Origin: Sphagnum compactum
Taxonomy: Eukaryota; Bryophyta; Sphagnopsida; Sphagnales
Assembly (NCBI GenBank): GCA_965153455.1
Contig: OZ234494.1
Coordinates: 8,742,001-8,806,000 of the forward strand
Reading direction: 5' to 3'
Length of the DNA stretch: 64,000 bases
Below are positions 59,509 through 64,000 of the stretch, one piece after another. Numbering within the stretch: position 1 is the stretch's first letter; each line of letters begins with the position of its first letter. A program made the position numbers and the translations under genes. The notes beneath the pieces were generated by a model. That model saw only the letters and a program-made list of their open reading frames with translations, was not told the DNA's origin and made no database searches.

Positions 59509-59833
59509 CAATCTCCCTTTTTTGTTTAGAAACACATGCAATTATTGACTCTTCCATTGTCATGCATCTCGCAAAGCTTTAAGATGATTAAACAAACACA
59601 ACCCTTCAGTTCTTAGATGAACATTATTAAATCACTTTTTTGGAGCAATGTTCTTGCACACAACTACCTACCAATCTCCCTTTTTTTGTTTAGAAGCACC
59701 TGCACTTATTTACTCTTCAAGTGTCATGCATCTCTTACAGCTTTAAGATGATTAAACAAACACAATCCTTCAGTTCCTAGATGAACATTATTAAATCACT
59801 TTTTTTGAGCAATGTTCTTGCACACAACTACGT
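59509..59833 (+). repeat. Tandem duplication of a 163-bp segment
   Basis: The segment from 59509 (caatctccctttttt, ending tgttcttgcacacaactacc) is repeated from 59672 to about 59833. Differences are few, so the duplication is fairly recent. Confidence 0.85.
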
Positions 59834-60419
59834 ACAGCTTAGTAGGTAGTAGAGCACACATTACTGTGAGATCAAATTATAACAAGCACTTGGTCAATAA
59901 TGGTGTTATGGCTCTGCCCTTAAGGCAATTTCAAACTTAAAACTTCACTCAGTGTTGGTGGGACATAGTGTAATTCATATTAATTAGTTCATGGGTGCAG
60001 TCACACTTTTTTTCTTTTTTTCTCTTTTTTTTGGGGAATGAGTCACATTGACCAAGGGTTTTGGAAGTTTGGGCAAACCATATGGGATAAATCTGAGGTG
60101 CTATTGGGAACGTATTCGGGGAACAGCTGGAGAACTTGGGGAACCTCATGAGAACATGATAAGAGCACATTGGGAACAAGGGAAATAAAACAAAAGAATC
60201 CCTCCCCAACCCTCCCCGCCCCCCAGCCCCCCAAGAAAAAAAATTGGACCCTCTCATGAGGGCATGCTGAGTCTTCTCATTGGTTACATGAAACTTTTAT
60301 TTCGAAAACTTCTTGTCACCATTTTTGGCTTGGACTAATGGCAAGGTCACAAACTGTGGGACATAGTATCTTAAACTTCTCATAAGTGTTTTGGGGGGGC
60401 GGGAAACTTGAACAATATG
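59834..60419. other. Intergenic, no gene seen
   Basis: No supported gene. Pyrimidine-rich and C-rich runs at about 60000-60240 explain the antisense open frames. Confidence 0.4.
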
Positions 60420-60640
60420 ATTTTAGCACATACAATGAATTTTTTTGAAAAGTATGGCCCTAATTTGCAAGATTTTGAATTTTCAAAGAAAACTGCCAGA
60501 TTTCTACATCAGGTTCCAACAAGTAGCAAAATATTTTTTAAATTAAAATTTTGCTACTTTCACATTTGGTCTATAGCCAAATTTGGCTAAATCTTTTTTT
60601 GGATAATCTCCAATTGGGCTACATAACAAAATTGAAAAAA
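60420..60640 (+). repeat. Dispersed repeat family, copy 7
   Basis: Contains tgccagatttctacatcagg, ttccaacaagtagc, ctatagccaaatttggctaa and ggataatctccaattgggct, then acataacaaaattg. It is followed by a run of about 22 A. Confidence 0.65.
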
Positions 60641-61445
60641 AAAAAAAAAAAAAAACACCATGCTTCTCATCTAGATGCATGCATCACATTGTCATTCACA
60701 AATTGTGTCAAATTTGAGCCAAAATTTTTATGCCCAAATCCTACACCGATATGTAGTCTATTTGAGCCAATAAGCAGCACATGCATTGTAAGAAGACTAC
60801 AAAAATGGATAAAATTATGACTTTTACCTCATTGATGTGTCATGAACCAGGCCTTTGTCATAAACGACTTATTCAACAAAAAAAAGTTAATGTATAACAG
60901 TTGAGATTTCCACGATCTGACCAATTGTACTATGAGTTTCAGTATGTAAAGTGCCAAGTGGGGGGGGGGGGATTAAGGTAAACCATATCATGTGATGAGG
61001 GGAAGGACCCACAGTCTTCCCTTGTGGGTTGATTAAAACTTTGAAAGCTCCAAACCCTTCTTTGGCTTTGGATTCTTTTTGGAAACTATGGGAGAAAAAG
61101 TCTGATCCTGCCTGCCATGTGACAAAAGATTCTTCCTTATTAGTATAAAGCACCCAAAGAACACTGACTCTGGGAAAGAACCCGGTTGTGATCAATTTTG
61201 TAAATTTCTATAACGTACGAACGGACACTAACTTATTTGTCCAGTCATGCAAACAAAACAGGAATGCAAAAAAGCTGGCCTTCCAGAGATTCTCTCTGGA
61301 GGAAACACAATCAAAGTTCTTCACTCCGAGATCCTATTTTTGGGCATCTCCATTTGTTCCAATAATTGTTTTTGTGAAAGGCCAATCGAATTGGCCCCTT
61401 GTAACCCAAAGAAAAAGGTAGTACTTCACTCCAGTCAGTACTTAC
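60641..61445. other. Intergenic, flank of the right-hand hAT element
   Basis: No supported gene. A run of about 13 G lies near 60961-60972. The last eight bases (gtacttac, 61438-61445) are the predicted target duplication of the hAT element. Confidence 0.4.
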
Positions 61446-61565
61446 TAGAGTCCTGCAATGGGTACCCATACCCATGGGTACCCAATACCCACCCATACCC
61501 ATGGGTAAATGGGTGGGTAATGGGTATGGGCTTGGACGCATGGGTGGGTAATGGGTGTGTACGAG
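61446..61565. repeat. Left terminus and subterminal repeats of the hAT element
   Basis: Dense, partly palindromic copies of cccatgggtacc, acccatacccatgggt and tgggtgggtaatgggt fill the 120 bp after the terminus. hAT transposases typically need such clustered subterminal motifs. Confidence 0.7.
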
Positions 61566-61640
61566 GGACCCGGGCTTTACAACGACTGAGTTAGCAGATT
61601 ATAGGGCGACTCGTCGTATAGTAGTCAGTAGTGATAGCTC

Positions 61641-61725
61641 TCGGATTGCGTCACGCTAATAGCTATTAATAGCTCATCAGCATTGTGCTGTGGTGATGAG
61701 CTATTAATAGCCTGGCGTAATCCGA
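61641..61725. repeat. Imperfect hairpin in the hAT 5' region
   Basis: The arm 61641-61679 pairs with 61694-61725. The inner 18 bp (gctattaatagctcatca) are a perfect inverted repeat around a 14-base loop, and the outer tcggatt/aatccga ends pair again after a bulge. Confidence 0.8.
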
Positions 61726-62267
61726 GCTGGCATTAGCTTGGAGGGTCCACTGGTCCAGGAATCGGGATTCGGGTGGGAGTGTGCACTGCTTATTTATGGT
61801 TTCTTAGATTCATGGATTCTTTCAAGCAGCCGGCGGCGGCTAAGTAATCTGGTAGCTGATCATCATCATTAATAAAGCAGTATTACTACTACTACCCAGT
61901 TTCCAGATCATTAGCATCTAGATTCTAGACTTGGTTGAAGAGAAAGAAGATCCACCACCACCACCACAAGAAGAAGAAGAAGAATGGAGAAGCATGAAGA
62001 AGTAGAAGAAGAAGAAGACTGAAGAAGCCTGAAGAAGAAGAAGATCATCAGCATCATATATAATTACTAGATCACCAGATGAACTGAAAATTATTCCGCT
62101 CCCCCATATCATTAATTACATAGAAATGGCTGCTGAATGAAATTGGTTTTGCTGCAAATTAAATTATTTTTGCTTGGACCTAGCATGCTTCACAACTTCT
62201 AAGAGTTTTTTCCAAAGTCTTTGCCATAACAACACACTGTGGATTCTGGAAGAGCGGCTACGAGCTG

Positions 62268-64000
62268 ATGCCGGCCATGACGTTGGCTCAGCGAATTGAA
62301 CATGACCTGAAGAACAATGGGGGGGAGTACGTGATTCGCAACAACGGGCCAGGCAAGAAGTCGGGTGTTTGGGAAGCGTTCGGCATCATCTACGATCGTA
62401 GCAACGTAAAGCTAGATTATGCTGCTTGCAAGTCCTGCAACAAAGTTTATACCTTCAAAACCAGTACCGGCACGGCTACGATCTCAAAGCACAAATGTCC
62501 TGTTCCCGCCTCCGAGGTAGCCGCCGCGAAGGTGTTCTTTAAGAAGCACATCGTCACAAAGCAAGAAAAAGAGACGATGACGGCAGCGGCGGCCGACTAC
62601 TGCGTGACCGACATGCGCCCGTTCGAGTCTCTGAGCGGGTTGGGCCTCAAGGCGCTCATCCAGACGGCGCTTGACATCGGATCGAGCAGCACTGGCCGAA
62701 TCACAATCGACGAGCTGCTCGCCAACCCGACGACGGTCAGTCGTAACGTCGATTCACATGCTCGGAACGGCCGCGAGAAGCTCACCCTCGTTCTCAAGAA
62801 GCACTTCGACTCGGGCTTGAACGTGGCATGTACTCTCGACTTGTGGACGGACACGGTCAAGAAGAACTCGTACATGTCCATCACCATTCATTACATCGAT
62901 GAGATGTTCAATCTGTACGCCCGCACGCTGCACGTAAAGCCTGTTGAGGAAGCCAGCCACACGGCGGAGATGGTCCTGGAGGAGTTCAGTAAAGGTCTGG
63001 CCGTGTTCAAGGTAATGGTGGACATGTACCAGCAGATCATCGTGGTCTCGGATAGCGATTCGAACTGCTGTGGCGCTAATGGCATCCCGTCGGCTTTCTA
63101 CTGGCTTGCCTGCCTCGATCACAAGCTGGCGACTGTGCTGACGACTGTCGTGAACAAGATGACCAAGATGGAGAATGGCGTCAGGAACAAACCGTTCTAC
63201 TGGTACAAGGACGTCCAGCACATGCTGCCGCTGTTCATGCTGATCGACACGTGCAAGAAGCTGGTTGAGTACTGCAAGCGCGCGAACCTGCAGAGCCAGC
63301 TCAGCAAGACGCTCAAGCAGGAGAACGCAACTCGATGGAACTCGCTGCTCCGCTGCCTTCTAAGCATCGAGGAAATGTACGACGAGCTCGTGTCGCTCCT
63401 GCAAATGAAGGACAAGCTGAGCAAGCTCAATGACATTTCGCGGGCACTCCTCAAGGAACTGATCGCTTTCCTTGCCCCCTTCCAGCAGGCGACGCTGGCG
63501 CTCGAGAAGTTCAAGCACCCGACTCTTCACAAGATCGTGTGGTGGCGCCATGTGATCCTGGGTCACCCTCGGCTGGTCCTGAACGATGTGGTGGACGAGG
63601 ATGGCAACGTGATGACGGCCAAAGACTCCGACTCGATCAAGGCAATCAAGGGCATCATGCTGCCGTTCTTGTACAGCAAGTTCGTCCTTGATGATATCCA
63701 CGTCATGGCGTCGTTGCTAGATCCAATCATGAAGTCTCGTCTTGTCCGCCTTGGTGTTGAGCGCAACCAGATCGAGCAGGCCAAGGATAAGCTCAAGGAT
63801 GCGATGATCAAGTACGCGCCCTTGGACGACGAAGAAGAAGACGTTCCGCCTGCTCGATCACCGATCAGGAAGAAGGCGCGCTCGTCAGTTTCGATGCACA
63901 ATCAGATGCTCGACGACGACGATGAGGAAGACAACGTCCCTCCTGCTGAAGGTCACGATGCCGCCGCCGCCCTCAACGCAAGAGTCGACAACGAGTACGA
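62268..64000 (+). CDS. hAT-superfamily transposase, Hermes/hobo-like, C-terminus beyond the window
   Basis: This enzyme excises and inserts hAT elements. The frame is open from the ATG at 62268 (second Met at 62277) to the window end, 577 codons, with no stop. An N-terminal BED-type zinc finger shows C54-K-S-C57 and H75-K-C77, preceded by SGVWEAFG. The RNase-H-like catalytic core shows Asp191 in CTLDLWTDTVKKNSYMSITI (layout as in Hermes), an acidic VVSDSD at 260-264 for the second catalytic Asp, the C282-x-x-H285 motif in ACLDHKLA, and ATRWNS with R356-W357. The third catalytic residue and the dimerisation region would lie downstream. An acidic, Ala-rich stretch ends the visible part. Coding GC is far above every other gene here, with many CpG-containing codons, and nothing is broken, so the element looks young and compositionally foreign. 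Confidence 0.92.
   Translation, partial: MPAMTLAQRIEHDLKNNGGEYVIRNNGPGKKSGVWEAFGIIYDRSNVKLDYAACKSCNKVYTFKTSTGTATISKHKCPVPASEVAAAKVFFKKHIVTKQEKETMTAAAADYCVTDMRPFESLSGLGLKALIQTALDIGSSSTGRITIDELLANPTTVSRNVDSHARNGREKLTLVLKKHFDSGLNVACTLDLWTDTVKKNSYMSITIHYIDEMFNLYARTLHVKPVEEASHTAEMVLEEFSKGLAVFKVMVDMYQQIIVVSDSDSNCCGANGIPSAFYWLACLDHKLATVLTTVVNKMTKMENGVRNKPFYWYKDVQHMLPLFMLIDTCKKLVEYCKRANLQSQLSKTLKQENATRWNSLLRCLLSIEEMYDELVSLLQMKDKLSKLNDISRALLKELIAFLAPFQQATLALEKFKHPTLHKIVWWRHVILGHPRLVLNDVVDEDGNVMTAKDSDSIKAIKGIMLPFLYSKFVLDDIHVMASLLDPIMKSRLVRLGVERNQIEQAKDKLKDAMIKYAPLDDEEEDVPPARSPIRKKARSSVSMHNQMLDDDDEEDNVPPAEGHDAAAALNARVDNEY

Larger units (their letters stand above)
61446..64000 (+). mobile_element. Autonomous-looking hAT transposon, 5' part, truncated by the window edge
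   Basis: The predicted left terminus tagagtcctgcaatgggtac obeys the hAT rule of A at position 2 and G at position 5 and resembles hobo-type ends (CAGAG..CTGCA). It is followed within 120 bp by many copies of acccat, gggtaccc and atgggtgggt in both orientations, as expected of subterminal transposase-binding sites. A hairpin at 61641-61725, a GAA-rich leader (61965-62045) and the transposase gene follow. The right end lies outside the window, so the target duplication (predicted gtacttac) cannot be confirmed here. Confidence 0.75.

Noticed and set aside
62597-63901. Several - strand ORFs of 64-155 codons at the right edge
   Set aside because: They are antisense shadows of the GC-rich hAT transposase on the + strand, whose frame has the conserved motifs and continues unbroken to the window end.
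1-64000. CRISPR arrays, operons, ribosome binding sites, rRNA or tRNA genes
   Set aside because: The window is spliced eukaryotic nuclear DNA. The tandem arrays have no regular spacer structure, and I recognised no rRNA or tRNA sequence by eye.

Overview
This window looks like nuclear DNA from a land plant. It holds spliced genes for two chloroplast-targeted protein families (a CLPP5-type Clp protease subunit and ribosomal protein L5), a plant-specific LONGIFOLIA/TRM-like protein and a patatin-like phospholipase. These are separated by long AT-rich intergenic DNA full of transposon debris and tandem repeats. Low gene density (three apparently intact host genes in 64 kb) and the many decayed elements suggest a large genome, for example a fern, lycophyte or gymnosperm. 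The sequence alone does not settle which.

Layout: (1) 0-6.9 kb is intergenic, with a 200-bp tandem repeat (2.19-2.78 kb), a degenerate low-complexity array (4.09-4.48 kb) and a 136-bp foldback element (4.97-5.10 kb). (2) 6.95-10.28 kb is a CLPP5-like gene on the + strand with all nine exons and splice sites recognisable. Two frameshifts and a CGA-to-TGA-type stop make it a probable unprocessed pseudogene. (3) 11.05-12.55 kb carries a 27-bp perfect inverted repeat, a GC-rich patch with nested tandem repeats, and a broken trihelix (Myb/SANT-like) transcription-factor gene. (4) 12.5-29.7 kb is almost entirely repeats, including a 108-bp minisatellite, a 332-bp hAT-type MITE with an 8-bp target duplication, and scattered copies of a dispersed repeat. 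(5) 29.73-37.03 kb is a + strand LONGIFOLIA/TRM-like gene of about 2,080 codons with an unusual central array of Ser/Asp/Glu/His-rich repeats. (6) 39.30-39.82 kb is a TA-flanked pogo-like MITE. (7) 40.36-42.47 kb is a clean three-exon plastid ribosomal protein L5 gene. (8) 44.56-45.08 kb is a well-defined non-autonomous hAT element with perfect 8-bp target duplications. (9) 46.84-51.52 kb is a - strand, eight-exon patatin-like phospholipase with a long Tyr/Ser-rich C-terminal tail and a Tourist-like MITE in one intron. (10) 51.5-61.4 kb is repeats again. (11) 61.45-64.00 kb is the 5' part of a hAT transposon whose GC-rich, intact Hermes/hobo-like transposase runs off the window edge.

The host genes do not form a pathway; they are independent neighbours. 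Two concern the chloroplast (CLPP5-like protease subunit, ribosomal protein L5), one is predicted to act on the cytoskeleton or cell shape (LONGIFOLIA/TRM family) and one hydrolyses lipids. The unifying theme of the rest is hAT-superfamily activity: several elements end in CAGTGTTGG-type termini, and a different, apparently young autonomous hAT sits at the right edge.
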